Source of the DNA: Streptomyces sp. NRRL S-455
GTDB lineage: Bacteria > Actinomycetota > Actinomycetes > Streptomycetales > Streptomycetaceae
Direction: 5' to 3'
Length of the DNA stretch: 64,000 bases
Assembly (NCBI RefSeq): GCF_000717875.1
Contig: NZ_JOCT01000017.1
Span: 1-64,000, forward strand
Shown here one piece after another: positions 15,253 to 24,491 of the stretch (positions are counted from its first letter, which is position 1; each line of letters begins with the position of its first letter). The notes under the pieces were generated by a model, which saw nothing but the letters and a program-made list of their open reading frames with translations, did not search any database and was not told the DNA's origin. Made by a program: the position numbers and the translations under genes.

Positions 15253-16482
15253 TCAGGCGGGCAGGACGAACGGAGGGTGGGTGCCGTTGAGGAAGTACTC
15301 CCCGACGTCGCGGAGCCGGTGGGGCACGGGCTCGTACAGGGTGTGGGTGCGGGCATTGCGCCAGAACCGGTCGAAGCCCAGCCGCGCGGAGATGGAGCGG
15401 GCGCCGACGATATCGAGGGCACGGGTGGTGGACTCCTGTGCTGCCCTGGCCGCAGCGGTTTCGGCCATGGCCACGAGGGCGGAGATGTCCGCGGACTCGT
15501 CATAGGTGAGTCCTTCGCCGCGCTCAAGGCCGCCCCGCACGGCTTCCAGTGCCTGATCGGTGAGTGCCGACGCGGAGCGGGTGAGGACGGTGAGTTCTCC
15601 GTAGGCGGTCTGCACGTGCGGGTCGTGCGGAGTACCGGCGGGCCAGGCGGGGTGCATGGCTGCGTAGCCCGTCCTGCTGTACTCACGGGCTTCGGCGAGC
15701 ACTCCCTCAGCCATGCCGAGAAGGAGCTGGGCGGAGAACAGACGCCCGACCGGAGATGCCAAGGCGGCCCGGGGCGACAGCACGTCCTCGTCCGTGGACA
15801 GGGAGCCGAGCACGTCATCGGTACCCACCTGTACGTTGTCGAACTCCACGCTGCCGCCGGCCGCGAGCCGCTGGCCGAAAGTATCGGCTTCACCGTCGAT
15901 CGCCACACCGCGACGGGCGGGATCGACCACGACAGCGAGTGGCTCACCCGTGTCCCCTCGCACGGCGCGCACGGCGAGGCGATCGGCGACCAGGACCCCG
16001 GTGGTATAGCTCTGCCGACCGTCGAGCACGAGTCCCTTGGAGGTCCTGGCCAGCATGAGAGGGGGCTCCTGACGGGCGAAACCGCCGCCCCAGCACCACT
16101 GTTCGGCTGCGGACCGCTCGTCCATCTGCGCGGCGAGGGCGGGCCCGGCGAAGAACCGGGCGCTCCCCGACAGGAAGTAGTGACAGCCGAGCAGTTGACC
16201 GATCCCGCCGTCGGCCGCGGCGATCTCCCGGACAACGGCGTAGGCCGTGGGCCAGTCCGCGTCGGCTCCCATGGAATCGGCCGGCGTCAGGAGCGTCAGC
16301 AGCCCCGCCTCGCGCAGCCGGGACACCTCGTCGATCGGGGCCTTGCCCGCCTGCTCCCTGGCCACGGTGTCCGTGGCCAGGTCGTCTGCCGCCTCGCGGG
16401 CCACGCGCAGCCAGTGCGCATGGCCGGGCCCGGTTCGGTCGGACGGCGAGGCGGGGCGGGACGGCGCGGAGGCAAGGCCCAT
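15253..16482 (-). CDS. Acyl-CoA dehydrogenase-fold flavin enzyme (SfnB/DszC-like)
   Basis: A 409-aa protein with the three-domain acyl-CoA dehydrogenase fold: N-terminal helices (VSRLREAGLLTLLTP), a beta domain (ADRLAVRAVRGDTGEPLAVV) and a C-terminal helical bundle ending in GEYFLNGTHPPFVLPA. The terminal FDRFWRNARTHTLYEPV motif is shared with SfnB, DszC and other flavin-dependent monooxygenases that attack S- or N-containing compounds. True acyl-CoA dehydrogenases usually have a catalytic Glu that I cannot place. It works with reduced FMN from a reductase such as those at 29.9 or 33.5 kb. It lies 13 bp downstream of a small gene and behind leader L2. Confidence 0.88.
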   Translation of the reverse strand: MGLASAPSRPASPSDRTGPGHAHWLRVAREAADDLATDTVAREQAGKAPIDEVSRLREAGLLTLLTPADSMGADADWPTAYAVVREIAAADGGIGQLLGCHYFLSGSARFFAGPALAAQMDERSAAEQWCWGGGFARQEPPLMLARTSKGLVLDGRQSYTTGVLVADRLAVRAVRGDTGEPLAVVVDPARRGVAIDGEADTFGQRLAAGGSVEFDNVQVGTDDVLGSLSTDEDVLSPRAALASPVGRLFSAQLLLGMAEGVLAEAREYSRTGYAAMHPAWPAGTPHDPHVQTAYGELTVLTRSASALTDQALEAVRGGLERGEGLTYDESADISALVAMAETAAARAAQESTTRALDIVGARSISARLGFDRFWRNARTHTLYEPVPHRLRDVGEYFLNGTHPPFVLPA

Positions 16483-16495
16483 GGAAGGTGTCTCC

Positions 16496-16753
16496 TCAAG
16501 GTCGGCCGCAGTGTGCGGCGGTGGGGCTCTCCTGCTGCTCGGGCACGCGGTGGATCTCGGGCCGTGGCCTGTCCTTGGCGAAGAGCTCGGTGGGATCGGT
16601 GCCCTCGGGGGCGAGCGCGAGGTAGCCGACGAGAGGCGCGGAAGTGTGTCCCTGGGTGTCTCTCGGAGCGGTGTCGCCCACCAGGCGGAGATGGGGTGTG
16701 CCGGAGAGGAGCGGATCCTGTGGGGTGGCCTGGGCTGGAAGTGCCGTGGTCAT
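16496..16753 (-). CDS. Small hypothetical protein (85 aa) of the L2 operon
   Basis: ATG 16753 is preceded by GAGGGA about 8 nt upstream, a good ribosome-binding site, and the gene ends 13 bp before the SfnB-like gene. The middle reads APLVGYLALAPEGTDPTELF, which looks like a structured beta strand and loop, and the ends are polar and disordered. I do not recognise a family. Its position, between a sulfur leader peptide and a flavin monooxygenase, suggests an accessory role in sulfur assimilation. Confidence 0.6.
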   Translation of the reverse strand: MTTALPAQATPQDPLLSGTPHLRLVGDTAPRDTQGHTSAPLVGYLALAPEGTDPTELFAKDRPRPEIHRVPEQQESPTAAHCGRP

Positions 16754-16839
16754 GGCGGTTGTCCCTCAGAAGTGTGTCGGGCTATCAGGCGGCGCAGTGG
16801 GTGAATTCGCCTGATCGCCAGGGAAAGAAGCAGCGGAGC

Positions 16840-16868
16840 GGCACGGGCGAAGGGGTGAGTCGCGTGCC
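16840..16868 (-). terminator. Attenuator-like hairpin directly after leader L2
   Basis: On the minus strand GGCACG (plus 16863-16868) begins immediately after the leader TAA and pairs with CGTGCC (plus 16840-16845) over a 17-nt loop. Its position fits a hairpin whose formation depends on whether a ribosome occupies the leader stop. Confidence 0.5.
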
Positions 16869-16952
16869 TTACACGCGGCAGCAGGCGGCACTGACGACGT
16901 GACCGAAGTCGACATGCCGACGACGTACGAGTCGTTGCTGCTTACGGGACAT
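16869..16952 (-). CDS. Putative regulatory leader peptide (sulfur family), L2
   Basis: The 27-residue peptide ends in RRRHVDFGHVVSAACCRV. Tandem Cys codons (TGC TGC) lie two codons before the stop. Three in-frame ATGs occur (16952, 16958, 16961). I choose 16952 because it lies exactly 7 nt after a predicted -10 element, giving a leaderless transcript like those of leaders L3 and L4. The peptide precedes the 85-aa gene and the SfnB-like gene. Poor charging of tRNA-Cys would stall ribosomes at the Cys pair, next to the hairpin that follows. Confidence 0.82.
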   Translation of the reverse strand: MSRKQQRLVRRRHVDFGHVVSAACCRV

Positions 16953-16959
16953 GTTCATC

Positions 16960-16989
16960 ATCCTGTGCGCCCCCGGTGGACACAGTCAA
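16960..16989 (-). promoter_or_regulatory. Predicted promoter of leader L2
   Basis: Minus-strand TTGACT (16984-16989) and CAGGAT (16960-16965) are spaced by 18 bp. The -10 ends 7 nt before ATG 16952, so transcription should start at or next to the start codon. The dyad of site C ends 6 bp upstream of the -35. Confidence 0.65.
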
Positions 16990-16992
16990 GAG

Positions 16993-17022
16993 TTCCCTAG
17001 TAATTCCATAGGAAATAGGGAA
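16993..17022. promoter_or_regulatory. Operator-like dyad upstream of leader L2 (site C)
   Basis: Outer arms TTCCCTA (16993-16999) and TAGGGAA (17016-17022) flank a nested CCTA-N9-TAGG dyad at 16996-17012. It is A+T-rich against a >70% GC background. Its place just upstream of the -35 of leader L2 fits an activator site or an upstream repressor site. Confidence 0.65.
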
Positions 17023-17080
17023 GGTCTGGTGCGCGGCCCCGCGCCGACGACGACCAGGACGGCCGGCGAAGGGGTGCTGC

Positions 17081-18097
17081 TCACCGGTCACCGCCGATCG
17101 CCGGGTGGGCGTCGGCGGCCGTGGCCGCGCTCAGTCGGCGGCGCACGGCGGTCAGTTGGCCGCGAAGCCGTTGCAGCGGGGTCGGCGGCAGGGCGCGGGA
17201 GTCTCCGCGCGCGTAGTACCGCTCGACGTAGAACTGGCCCGTGCTCAGCACCGTGGTGACCGCGATGTACCACAGGGTGGCGACCATCAGCAGCGGGATG
17301 ACCTGGTAGGTCTGGTTGTAGATCAGCTGCACCGAGTACAGCAGGTCGTGCACGGCCAGCACGCTGACGATGCTGGTGCCCTTGAGGGTGCCGATCAGCA
17401 TGTTCCCGGCCGTGGGCACGATGGAGCGCATCGCCTGCGGGACGACGATCCGGCGCAGGGTGCGGCGTCTGCTCAGGCCGAGCGCCTGGGCGGCCTCCGT
17501 CTGCCCGGCGTCCACGGAGAGGATGCCGCCGCGCACCACCTCGGCGGCGTACGCGGTCTCGTGCAGGGTCAGGCCGATGACGGCGGTCAGGGTGGGGCCG
17601 AGGAGGTTGACCGTCTTGACGGTGAGGAACTGCGGACCGAACGGGATGCCGAGGCCCAGCGTCGGATACAGGGCGCCGATGTTGAACCAGAACAGCAGCT
17701 GCACCAGCAGCGGCGTGGACCGGAAGATCCACACATAGCCCCAACTCAGCGTGCGCAGCACAGGGTTGACCGACAGCCGCATCACCGCCAGCACGGTGCC
17801 GAGCAGGAAGCCGAGCACCATCACCACGGCGGTCAGCCACAGGGAGAGCAGCAGTCCGTCGAGCACGGCGGCGGTGGTGAAGTACCGGCCCACCACGCTC
17901 CATTGGAAGGCGTCGTTGCGGACGACGGAATTGAGCACCATCGCGAACAGCAGCAGCGCCACGACGGCGGTCAGCCACCGGCCGGTGTGCCGGCGCGGCA
18001 CGATCCGCGGCACGTCGGGGCCAGGCGCGCTCGCTCGTTTCGGGGGTTGCGTCGCAGGGGCTGACGGGGCCGGCGTGACTTCGGAAGGCGTGACCAT
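17081..18097 (-). CDS. Polar amino-acid (cystine-type) ABC transporter permease, divergent
   Basis: A 338-aa permease of the HisM/GlnP family. It has membrane segments from about residue 35 onward, the conserved WIFRSTPLLVQLLFW stretch and the EAA loop EAAQALGLSRRRTLRRIVVP. It closely resembles the permease encoded at 21.4 kb. ATG 18097 with GGAGAG upstream is chosen. No ATPase or binding protein accompanies it, but the divergent operon encodes an ATPase, two binding proteins and one permease. In the Bacillus Tcy cystine importer two permeases serve with one ATPase and two binding proteins, so this is likely the missing second permease. Confidence 0.88.
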   Translation of the reverse strand: MVTPSEVTPAPSAPATQPPKRASAPGPDVPRIVPRRHTGRWLTAVVALLLFAMVLNSVVRNDAFQWSVVGRYFTTAAVLDGLLLSLWLTAVVMVLGFLLGTVLAVMRLSVNPVLRTLSWGYVWIFRSTPLLVQLLFWFNIGALYPTLGLGIPFGPQFLTVKTVNLLGPTLTAVIGLTLHETAYAAEVVRGGILSVDAGQTEAAQALGLSRRRTLRRIVVPQAMRSIVPTAGNMLIGTLKGTSIVSVLAVHDLLYSVQLIYNQTYQVIPLLMVATLWYIAVTTVLSTGQFYVERYYARGDSRALPPTPLQRLRGQLTAVRRRLSAATAADAHPAIGGDR

Positions 18098-18278
18098 CGA
18101 GAGGCTCTCCGGGGGAGGGGATCGCAGGCGTGAGTGACCACGCGGTGGCACTCGCAGGGAGCGCAACGGCACAGGAGCTATGTGCGTACGGTGCGGCCGG
18201 GGCTCGGCGTCGTCACTTTCGCCGCGTCCCTCAACGCGGCCGGAGAGGCTGCCGCGCAGGGCGGCCGATCCGCTGTCG

Positions 18279-18309
18279 ATCGTATGTGCCCAGGGCATCG
18301 ATGTGTCAA
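18279..18309 (-). promoter_or_regulatory. Predicted promoter of the divergent permease gene
   Basis: Minus-strand TTGACA (18304-18309) and TACGAT (18279-18284) are spaced by 19 bp. The predicted mRNA would have an untranslated leader of roughly 175 nt before ATG 18097. Confidence 0.5.
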
Positions 18310-18359
18310 CAGCACCCCGGACAGGGCCGGTCCCGAACGGTCCGGCATCCGGGCGCTGC

Positions 18360-18389
18360 TTGACGGGCACCACGATGTACTGCTCAATT
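18360..18389 (+). promoter_or_regulatory. Predicted promoter of leader L3
   Basis: TTGACG (18360-18365) and TCAATT (18384-18389) are separated by exactly 18 bp. The -10 ends 6 nt before the leader ATG, predicting a leaderless transcript. It is divergent from the permease promoter about 50 bp away. Confidence 0.65.
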
Positions 18390-18395
18390 AGTCGC

Positions 18396-18473
18396 ATGAA
18401 TGCCCAGCAGCGCTTGGTCTCGCGCGATCACATCGACTTCGGTCGGGTGTGGTCCGCCGCGTGTTGCGCCTGA
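18396..18473 (+). CDS. Putative regulatory leader peptide (sulfur family), L3
   Basis: A 25-codon ORF ending in SRDHIDFGRVWSAACCA, with adjacent Cys codons (TGT TGC) just before the last residue. It heads the large operon of monooxygenases, GNAT and cystine-type importer starting at 18694. There is no Shine-Dalgarno sequence, and the promoter -10 lies 6 nt upstream, so it is probably translated from a leaderless mRNA. It is immediately followed by alternative hairpins. Confidence 0.83.
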   Translation: MNAQQRLVSRDHIDFGRVWSAACCA

Positions 18474-18534
18474 CTCGGCAGCGGGCCGTCTGACCGGCCC
18501 TTCCCTCCCTCGCTGACCCCGTCGCGGGCCGAGT
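18474..18534 (+). terminator. Attenuator with mutually exclusive hairpins after leader L3
   Basis: Segment 2, CGGCCC (18495-18500), can pair either with GGGCCG just before it (18483-18488, 6-nt loop) or with an identical GGGCCG downstream (18526-18531). A long-range pair ACTCGGC (18473-18479) with GCCGAGT (18528-18534) competes with the second option. A ribosome stalled on the Cys codons would cover the first segment and free segment 2. This 1:2 versus 2:3 layout is the classic attenuator design. Confidence 0.6.
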
Positions 18535-18693
18535 TCTCTCCTCACGCGCGCTGCCGCAGCTCTGCTTCTCCCGACGCTCGACGTCGTCACGACTGCATCG
18601 ACCCGTCTGCCTGACGGGCTGTGCGCTCATGCCTGCACGCCAGGCAGTTCCGTCATGCCTGCGTGTCGCTTCGCACCCTGAAAGGCCATCTCC

Positions 18694-19845
18694 ATGCCAG
18701 TGGAGTTCCTCGGCATCGCCGCCACCAACGACGGCTCCGAAACCACCCCGCGCTCCGGCGCCGCCTTCGACAAGGAGTACACACTCCGGCTCGCCCGGGC
18801 CCACGAGGACCACGGCTGGGACCGGGTGCTGTTCGCCTACGGCTCCGGATCGTCCGACCCCGCACCGGCCGCCGCCTACATCGCGAGCAGGCTGGAGCGC
18901 CTGCAGATCCTGCTCGCCCACCGGCCCAACGTGTCCTACCCCACCTTCGCCGCCAAGACCTTCGCCACCCTCGACCAGATCAGCGAGGGCCGGCTGACCG
19001 TGCACTTCATCACCGGCGGCAACGATCACGAACAGGGCCGCGAGGGCGACACCCTCACCAAGGACCAGCGCTACACCCGCACCCGCGAATACATCCGGAT
19101 CGTCAAGAAGATCTGGACCACCCACGAGCCCTTCGACCACGAGGGCGAGCACTACCGCTTCCACGACTTCGTCAGCGACGTCTTCCCGCTCCAGCAGCCG
19201 CGCCCGAACGTGTCGTTCGGCGGCTCGTCCCCTGCCGCGTACGCCGCGGGCGGCGCTGAGGCCGACATCTACTGCCTGTGGGGCGAACCCCTGGCGAAGA
19301 CCGCCGAGCAGATCGAGAACGTGAAGGCCGCCGCGAAGGCCGCGGGCCGCACCGACGTGCCGCGCATCCAGGTCGCCTTCCGCCCGATCATCGCCCCGAC
19401 CGAGGAACTGGCCTGGGAGAGGGCCCACCGCACGGTCGGCGCGATCAAGGCGCGCAAGGAGAGGGGCGAGGCGATCACCAAGCGCCACAACGGGCACGCA
19501 CAGCCGCAGGCTGCAACACCTCAAAACGTCGGCTCGCAGCGGCTGCTCGCCATCGCCGAGGCGGGGGAGCGCTACGACCGGGCCCTGTGGACGCCGACCG
19601 CCGCGGCGACCGGCGGCGCCGGCAACTCCAACGCCCTGGTCGGCACGCCCGAGACCGTGGCCCAGGCGCTACTCGACTACTACGACCTCGGCGTCGACAT
19701 CCTCTCCGCCCGCGGCTACGACCTGCTGGGCGACGCCATCGACTTCGGCCGGTATGTGATCCCGATCGTCCGCGAGGAGGTCGCCAAGCGCGACGCCGAG
19801 CGGACGGCACGCGGGACGCAAACCCTTGCGGCGGTGGGCGAATGA
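18694..19845 (+). CDS. LLM-class FMN-dependent monooxygenase (SsuD-like)
   Basis: A 383-aa TIM-barrel flavoprotein of the bacterial luciferase-like family. SsuD-type markers are LDQISEGRLTVHFITGG, YIRIVKKIW and FGGSSPAAY, and the C-terminus carries the typical GTPETVAQALLDYYDLGVDI. Such enzymes use reduced FMN from a partner reductase and oxygen to cleave C-S bonds. It is the first structural gene after leader L3 and overlaps the GNAT gene by ATGA. By analogy with the B. subtilis ytmI operon, it could oxidise an acetylated S-alkyl or S-(2-succino)cysteine. The closest paralogue here is the monooxygenase at 36.0-37.1 kb. Confidence 0.9.
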   Translation: MPVEFLGIAATNDGSETTPRSGAAFDKEYTLRLARAHEDHGWDRVLFAYGSGSSDPAPAAAYIASRLERLQILLAHRPNVSYPTFAAKTFATLDQISEGRLTVHFITGGNDHEQGREGDTLTKDQRYTRTREYIRIVKKIWTTHEPFDHEGEHYRFHDFVSDVFPLQQPRPNVSFGGSSPAAYAAGGAEADIYCLWGEPLAKTAEQIENVKAAAKAAGRTDVPRIQVAFRPIIAPTEELAWERAHRTVGAIKARKERGEAITKRHNGHAQPQAATPQNVGSQRLLAIAEAGERYDRALWTPTAAATGGAGNSNALVGTPETVAQALLDYYDLGVDILSARGYDLLGDAIDFGRYVIPIVREEVAKRDAERTARGTQTLAAVGE

Positions 19846-20387
19846 CCTCCATAGCCCAACCATCACCGTCAGCAATGGATGTGACGGTGCTTCATGTCCC
19901 GGTCTCCGATCCGCGCGTGAGACCCCTGCTGCGCGAACTCGGGCACGAGTACTCCGCGCGCTACGGAAAGGACGCCCACGCCGAAATCTCCCGCTACCCC
20001 GATGAGGAGTTCACCGAACCTCACGGCGGTCTGCTTCTCCTGCTGCTGGAGCGCGGCGAGCCCGTCGCGGGCGGCGCCTTCCGCCGGTACGACGCGACCA
20101 CCGCCGAGCTGAAGCGGATCTGGACCCACTCCAGCCACCGGAGGCGTGGCCTCGCCCGCCGTGTCATCGCCGAGCTGGAACGCGAGGCCGGCGCACGCGG
20201 CTACCGGCGGATCTACCTGACCACCGGGCCACGCCAGCCCGAGGCCCGAGGACTGTACCTGGCCACCGGCTACACACCGCTGTTCGACACCGAGGCCGCC
20301 CCGGAAACCATCGGCCCGCTGCCCTTCGAGAAGCATCTGCCGACCGCAGCACGCGCAGCACGCACGGGAAAGGCAGGCGACCTGTGA
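19842..20387 (+). CDS. GNAT family N-acetyltransferase
   Basis: A 181-aa acetyltransferase. The acetyl-CoA-binding motif A is in [20 protein letters not shown], followed by [12 protein letters not shown] and a C-terminal GYTPLFD. It is coupled on both sides: it starts in the stop of the monooxygenase gene and its own stop overlaps the GTG of a binding protein. In B. subtilis a GNAT enzyme is part of the ytmI operon, where it N-acetylates S-substituted cysteine before monooxygenase cleavage. The same grouping here (GNAT, cystine-type importer, several monooxygenases) supports that role. This is inference from gene content. Confidence 0.88.
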   Translation: MTSIAQPSPSAMDVTVLHVPVSDPRVRPLLRELGHEYSARYGKDAHAEISRYPDEEFTEPHGGLLLLLLERGEPVAGGAFRRYDATTAELKRIWTHSSHRRRGLARRVIAELEREAGARGYRRIYLTTGPRQPEARGLYLATGYTPLFDTEAAPETIGPLPFEKHLPTAARAARTGKAGDL

Positions 20388-21340
20388 ACCTTCGCCCGAT
20401 CAGAACCCGCCTGCGCATCGCCGCGACCGTCGCTCTGCTGCCCGTACTGGCGCTGACCGCCTGTGGCTCCGGCGACACCTCCGGCACCACACCGGCGGGC
20501 GCTCAGGCATCCCCCGCACCGACCGACGACCCGGTGGCCGCGGTACGCAAGGTGGACTCCGTCGCGGCCCTGCTCCCCGCCGATGTCCGCAAGGCGGGCA
20601 CGCTCCGCGTCGGCAGTTCGATCGGGTTCCCGCCCGGGGCGTACTACCCGAAGGGGCAGGACAAGCCGCCCGCGGGCCAGGACATCGACCTCGCCGACGC
20701 CGTGGCCGAGGTCCTCGGCGTGAAGCTGGAGCGGCAGGACGCCTCCTTCGAGACGATCCTGCCCGCCCTGGGCAGCGGCAAATACGACTTCGGGACCGGC
20801 AACTTCGGCGTCACCACCGAACGCCTGAAGACCATCGACTTCGTCACCTACATCAACGACGGCCAGGGCTTCGCGGTGAAGACGGGCAACACCTCCCTCG
20901 GCAAGAAGGTCACCGACCTCACCCAGCTGTGCGGGCTGACCATCGGCACCGGCGCCGGCACCACCTTCGAAGCGACCCTCACCGCGCAGAAAGGGGTGTG
21001 CGCCAAGGCGGGCAAGAAGCCGTACGACGTGAAGGTCTACTCGGAGAACGCGGCGACCCTCACCGCACTCCAGCAGGGCCGTATCGACGTGATCATGTCG
21101 ACCATCAACGGCCTGCGCCACCAGGCGGCCCAGCCCGCCTCTCAGACCACCTTCCTCGGCGAGTTCCACCGCCTCGACGTCGGCTTCGCCTTCAAGAAGG
21201 GCTCCCCACTCACCAAGGCCTTCCAGGCCGCCGTCAACGAGCTGATCAAGGACGGCACGTACGCCCGGATCCTCAAGAAGTGGGGCACCTCCGCCTCCGC
21301 GATCGACACGTCGCGGATCAACCCGTCCGAGCACACCTGA
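20384..21340 (+). CDS. Amino-acid-type ABC substrate-binding lipoprotein (SBP_bac_3), first
   Basis: A 318-aa extracellular binding protein. The N-terminus has arginines, a hydrophobic core and the lipobox LALTAC. The mature part follows the SBP_bac_3 plan: [54 protein letters not shown] and, at the end, [15 protein letters not shown]. Two of its cysteines (in [10 protein letters not shown] and KGVCAKAG) could form a disulfide. The family imports polar amino acids such as cystine. Coupled by GTGA to the GNAT gene. Confidence 0.9.
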   Translation: MNLRPIRTRLRIAATVALLPVLALTACGSGDTSGTTPAGAQASPAPTDDPVAAVRKVDSVAALLPADVRKAGTLRVGSSIGFPPGAYYPKGQDKPPAGQDIDLADAVAEVLGVKLERQDASFETILPALGSGKYDFGTGNFGVTTERLKTIDFVTYINDGQGFAVKTGNTSLGKKVTDLTQLCGLTIGTGAGTTFEATLTAQKGVCAKAGKKPYDVKVYSENAATLTALQQGRIDVIMSTINGLRHQAAQPASQTTFLGEFHRLDVGFAFKKGSPLTKAFQAAVNELIKDGTYARILKKWGTSASAIDTSRINPSEHT

Positions 21341-21361
21341 GAGTTGAGCAGGAACACCACG

Positions 21362-22380
21362 ATGGCATCCACCACCGACACCGCGCCACCCGGGGCGGCC
21401 ACCCCGGGCACCGGCCCACAAGCTCCGCCCGCCCCGGACGATCCAGCCATCCTCAGGGTCGTACCCGCCCGCCACTACGCCCGCTGGGTGGCGGCCGTCG
21501 CCGTGATCGTGCTGGTCGCCCAGTTCGTGCACGGTCTGGCCACCAACCCCGTATGGGAATGGGGCGTCTTCAGCGACTACGTGCTGTCCGAGACGATCGT
21601 GCAGGCGGTGTACGTGACCCTTCAGCTCACCGCGTACGCCACCGTGCTGGGCTTCCTCCTGGGCACCGTCCTGGCCTTCATGCGGCTGTCGCGCAGTCCG
21701 GTGCTGCAGACCGTCGCCTGGACCTACATCTGGATCTTCCGTTCCATCCCGATGATCGTCCAGCTGGTGTTCTGGTTCAACCTGAGCGCGCTGTACGAGG
21801 AGTTGGGCTTCGGCATCCCCTTCGGCCCGGTGTTCTGGTCCGTCGACAGCAACAGCATTATCGGCACCATGGGCGCCGCCGTCATCGGGCTGACGCTGCA
21901 CCAGGCCGCCTATGCCGCCGAGATCGTGCGCGGTGGTGTCATCGCCGTCGACCACGGGCAGCTGGAGGCGGCCGCCGCGCTGGGCATTCCCCGGCTGCGG
22001 CAGATCCGCCGGATCGTGCTGCCGCAGGCCATGCGCGCCATCCTGCCCACGGCCGGCAACGAGGTCATCGGCCTGCTCAAGGGCACCTCGGTGGTCTACG
22101 TGATGTCCATCGGCGAGCTCTTCTATCAGGTGCAGGTGATCTACGGCCGCAACGGCCGGGTGATCCCGCTGCTGCTGGTCGCCACCGCCTGGTACGTGGT
22201 GCTGACCTCCCTGCTGTCGGTCGCCCAGTACCACGTGGAGCGCCGCTACGCCCGGGGCGCCAACCGCACCCCGCCGCCCAGCCCGCTCCAGCGCGCCCGG
22301 CGCTTCGTCCGCACCCTGCGCGCGGCCGCCGCCCAGCGCACCCAGCCCGTCGTACCCCTGAAGCCCTTGGGAGACAGCCG

Positions 22381-22384
<4 letters not shown>
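21362..22384 (+). CDS. Polar amino-acid (cystine-type) ABC transporter permease
   Basis: A 340-aa HisM/TcyL-like permease with a proline-rich cytoplasmic N-terminus, [18 protein letters not shown] and the EAA loop [23 protein letters not shown] 21362 is chosen, with AGGAAC about 8 nt upstream; a TTG at 21344 is a weaker start. The gene overlaps the ATPase gene by ATGA. It probably pairs with the divergently encoded permease at 17-18 kb. Confidence 0.9.
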
Positions 22385-23187
<803 letters not shown>

Positions 23188-23225
23188 CCGACCCTCACCC
23201 CTTTCCACAGGCAAGGAGCACGACC

Positions 23226-24209
23226 ATGTCCACCTCGATCACCCGCCGCACTGCCGCAGCCGCGCTCGGACTCGCCACCACCCTCGTCCTTGCCGCGTGC
23301 GGCAACCCCGACGACGGCGGCACGACCGAGGTCGCGGCCACGTCCGACAGCAAGACGAAGATCAACATCAGTCCCGACCAGAACCGCATCACCACCGACA
23401 AGGTCGACTCCATAGCCGCCGAGGTCCCGGAGAAGATCCGCAAGAGAGGCACCCTGGAGATCGTCGACTCGTCCGGCTCCGCGGCGCCCCTGACCTTCTT
23501 CGCCACCGACAACAAGACCGTCATCGGCGTCGAGCCCGACATCGCCTCTCTGGTCGCCGACGTGCTCGGCCTCAAGCCGCACATCAACACGGTCTCCTGG
23601 GAGAACATCTTCGTCGGCCTCGACAGCGCCAAGTACGACATCGGCTTCAGCAACATCACGGTCACCGAGGAACGCAAGGAGAAGTACGACTTCGCCACCT
23701 ACCGCGAGGACAACCTGGGCTTCGAGGCGAAGAAGGGCAGCGGACTGAAGGTCACCGGGCCCGAGGACGTGGCGGGCAGGACGGTCGCCGTGGGCAGCGG
23801 CACCAACCAGGAGAAGCTGCTCATCGAGTGGAGCAAGGAGAACGAGAAGGCCGGCCGCAAGCCGGTGAACATCAAGTACTACCAGAACGACAGCGACACC
23901 TACCTCGCCCTCCAGTCCGGCCGCATCGATCTCTACCTCGGCCCCAACCCGACCGCGGCCTACCACGCGGCCACCACCGGCAGGACCGAGGTCGTCGGCA
24001 CCTACTCCGGCGCCGGCGCCACCCTCCAGGGCCTCATCGCCGCGACCACCAAGAAGGACAGCGGCCTGGTCAAGCCCCTCGCCGACGCCCTCAACCACGT
24101 CATCGAGAACGGGACGTACGCGAAGGTGCTGAAGCGCTGGGGCCTGTCCGACGAGGCGGTGACCAAGTCTGAGATCAACCCGCCCGGCCTGCCCAAGACC
24201 GACGAGTAG
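23226..24209 (+). CDS. Amino-acid-type ABC substrate-binding lipoprotein (SBP_bac_3), second
   Basis: A 327-aa binding protein with a twin-arginine-like start (ITRRTAAAALGLATTLVLAA) and lipobox LAAC. The mature domain shows VDSSGSAAPLTFFATDN, YDIGFSNITVTEERKEKYDF and a C-terminal VIENGTYAKVLKRWGL. It is diverged from the first binding protein of the operon, suggesting a second ligand for the same channel, as TcyJ and TcyK do in Bacillus. AAGGAGCACGACC precedes the ATG. Confidence 0.9.
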   Translation: MSTSITRRTAAAALGLATTLVLAACGNPDDGGTTEVAATSDSKTKINISPDQNRITTDKVDSIAAEVPEKIRKRGTLEIVDSSGSAAPLTFFATDNKTVIGVEPDIASLVADVLGLKPHINTVSWENIFVGLDSAKYDIGFSNITVTEERKEKYDFATYREDNLGFEAKKGSGLKVTGPEDVAGRTVAVGSGTNQEKLLIEWSKENEKAGRKPVNIKYYQNDSDTYLALQSGRIDLYLGPNPTAAYHAATTGRTEVVGTYSGAGATLQGLIAATTKKDSGLVKPLADALNHVIENGTYAKVLKRWGLSDEAVTKSEINPPGLPKTDE

Positions 24210-24217
24210 CCGGTCCA

Positions 24218-24244
24218 GGCGCGGGGACGCACGGCCTCCGCGCC
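24218..24244 (+). terminator. Stem-loop after the importer genes
   Basis: GGCGCGG (24218-24224) and CCGCGCC (24238-24244) form a 7-bp GC stem over a 13-nt loop, 9 nt after the binding-protein stop. It may attenuate transcription into the downstream monooxygenase genes. The 247 bp that follow up to the next gene show no clear promoter or leader peptide. Confidence 0.45.
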
Positions 24245-24491
24245 CTCAACCGCTCCCCTGCGAGGCGCGACCGCCCCGGACCGTCTTCGGCCCTCAAGGA
24301 ATCCACCCCGTGTCACATCCGATCGACTCTCGTGGTGGCGAAGCCCTGGTCATCCCGAGCATGCGCGTTCTGCACCACGCTGTCTGGTCCGCGCCGGCCG
24401 GCCCGCAGCCGCCCGCCATCCGGCCGCCTGGGCCGACCTGCACGTGAGGGCAGGCGTTCTCGTCACGGACTTCCAGGAAGGCACTCCACTC

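Noticed and set aside
24364..24447. Short plus-strand ORF upstream of the 24.5-kb monooxygenase (contains VLHHAVWSAP), a possible seventh leader.
   Set aside because: The core motif is absent apart from a His pair and Ser-Ala, the tail is proline-rich, and the upstream sequence shows no promoter.
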